A stretch of DNA of 64,000 bases from Anisakis pegreffii (taxonomy: Eukaryota > Nematoda > Chromadorea > Rhabditida > Anisakidae), in NCBI GenBank assembly GCA_035041965.1, contig JAPYMA010001039.1:1-64000 (forward strand), read 5' to 3'. Of the stretch, positions 61,718-64,000 are shown one piece after another; the stretch's first letter is position 1; each line of letters opens with the position of its first letter. The notes under the pieces were generated by a model that was given only the letters and a program-made list of their open reading frames with translations, was not told the DNA's origin and did no database searches. A program made the position numbers and the translations under genes.

Positions 61718-62259
61718 ATTTAATCAGCAAATCAAACTCATTACGAGTTTATGCCTCTCTGTTATTACCAATATCACTAATATCACATTCTTCCTTCCTT
61801 GGCATTCTTCTTTCAGCGCAGCTAACGATAATAGCGTTTGGAATCATCTGTCTTCATGAAATCCGAACGTGAATTATTGATTTGGCAAGTACAGAGGTTT
61901 TGGACTACTTCCCATATGCCCATTTATTTCTAGGGAGAGGGACTCAGAAAGAGCCCGAAAATACATTCCGATTGATCGATTGAACACTTGTCCAACGATC
62001 GTTCAGAGTAGTTGTTTGGAACAGCCATCAGTAGTGAATCAGTAATCTTTCGTTATCAGTAATAAACGATTAATATAACCGAGTAGATCCATAGCAATCG
62101 GCATATCAAGCACGCCACAACCAACCAATAACGAGCGCCATAGATAATTTGCATAGTTAAATCCAGCCGAATACCAACAACAATCCATTAAGCCATCGCA
62201 ACAATGACGAACATTTTGCCGATCGCACAGAACGATCGACAAACCAACCGCTCACCGTC
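61718..62259. repeat. 550-bp direct duplication, copy 2
   Basis: Second copy, preceded by an ATTT microsatellite (about 61701-61720). A short tandem CCAACCGCTCACCGTC occurs at its right end (to about 62277). A minus frame of 67 codons (62039-62242) is open here but frameshifted in copy 1, so it is probably not a conserved gene. Confidence 0.85.
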
Positions 62260-62816
62260 ATCCAACCGCTCACCGTCCTCATATTTTCTAATCCTTGAAT
62301 ATTAAATGACCAAAATATTTCTCCAATATTCCTATTGCTAGCATGCTTCTTTTCAATGATATCGGCTGAATCAATGAATTGAATTGTATCGTTGAAATGA
62401 ATTTCAGTGCGATGGTTTGTTTCACTATCATGTATTCAATCGTTCATATGAAGGTACTATTGAAGCGCTTAAATTTGAATATCCTAATCTTTCACACTGA
62501 ATTCTCTCGATGTTCCGTCGTAAATTTCTGTGATTTATTTATTTTTTGACACATCTTTCTCTCATGTCTCAATAGTTAGTTGAAGTGTATTCACTACAAC
62601 TGTGAACTTTCCGACATTGTCTCTTTTTCTTTTCTATCGACGTGTTTTCATGCGGTGCACACGCACTTATGATTGTTCATGTTCATACTTTTTCGGATTC
62701 ATACCATTGAACACTGTCATTGCGTTCATCTGATCGTGTCTCATCGTTTGGTTAAAACGTTCTATCGTGATAGCGAATGAATATTTGGTTTGTGCGTACA
62801 ATACGTTCCATTATCC

Positions 62817-62826
62817 ACATTTCAGG
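62817..62826 (+). promoter_or_regulatory. Likely trans-splice or 5'-UTR acceptor of SURF4
   Basis: The sequence ccacatttcag-g lies about 35 bases upstream of the SURF4 ATG at 62861. TTTCAG is the nematode acceptor consensus, so this probably marks the 5' end of the mature mRNA after spliced-leader addition or 5'-UTR intron removal. Confidence 0.5.
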
Positions 62827-62860
62827 TTCTGCCTACCTTCAAAAAGTGTGCAATTCTGGT

Positions 62861-63953
<1,093 letters not shown>

Positions 63954-64000
63954 TGAAAGTCGATTCGAAAATTCTTTCCGTTCGATAAATCGAGCTGAAA

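Larger units (their letters stand above)
53348..62860. other. Repeat-rich 9.5-kb stretch upstream of the PKD gene and SURF4
   Basis: The flanking genes diverge, so both promoters lie here. Separately listed contents are a GC-rich island (53950-54260), an 87-bp direct repeat, candidate plus-strand exons (55852-57181), candidate minus-strand frames (57605-59053), telomere-like blocks, a GTTAAC-rich tract (60520-60790) and a 550-bp duplication. The stretches 53400-53940 and 59470-60400 show nothing I can support. Confidence 0.5.

Noticed and set aside
62039..62242. 67-codon minus frame in duplication copy 2
   Set aside because: The equivalent frame in copy 1 is broken by an indel and the differences are mostly amino-acid-changing, so there is no sign of a maintained protein.

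Overview
This window is eukaryotic nuclear DNA, almost certainly from a nematode. Genes are split into many short exons by AT-rich introns with GT donors and TTTCAG-type acceptors, and strong acceptors sit just upstream of several start codons, as expected for trans-splicing or short 5' UTR introns. Degenerate blocks resembling TTAGGC, the nematode telomere unit, are scattered through it. I could not resolve the species. Exon models below were built by hand from splice signals, reading-phase agreement and remembered family sequences; no search was run, and exon edges may be off by a base or a few.

Layout. 1-1390: end of a ~176-bp tandem array and a 104-bp MITE-like element. 1391-5702 (-): UTP18, a WD40 protein of the small-subunit processome. 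5703-6236: a 534-bp divergent intergenic region. 6237-10255 (+): ERGIC3/Erv46-type cargo receptor, with a small unidentified gene nested antisense in its long intron. 10256-15439: no supported gene. 15440-20293 (-): Tribbles pseudokinase (NIPI-3/TRIB type). 20294-34516: a long gene-poor stretch with one tRNA-Glu(CTC) gene, hairpins and possible small mobile elements. 34517-43787 (-): TRAPPC9/Trs120 in 25 exons. 43788-46664: mostly non-coding, with one orphan ORF. 46665-53347 (-): KIAA0319/KIAA0319L-type PKD-repeat membrane protein in 21 exons. 53348-62860: repeat-rich, with a GC-rich island, direct repeats, possible orphan exons and a 550-bp duplication. 62861 to the edge (+): first two coding exons of SURF4.

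Three of the six recognised genes act in early secretory traffic: ERGIC3 (ER-Golgi cycling), SURF4 (ER export cargo receptor) and TRAPPC9 (Golgi Rab-activating tether). The Tribbles gene is a signalling and degradation adaptor, and UTP18 works in ribosome assembly. The reconstructed frames close well. ERGIC3, TRAPPC9, Tribbles and the PKD protein each sum to a whole number of codons (about 381, 1272, 578 and 889 residues), which supports the models. The most interesting points are two short in-frame tandem duplications that each copy a splice site, a MITE-like element with an exact 8-bp target duplication, the nested antisense gene, and the candidate orphan exons between 53.9 and 59.1 kb.
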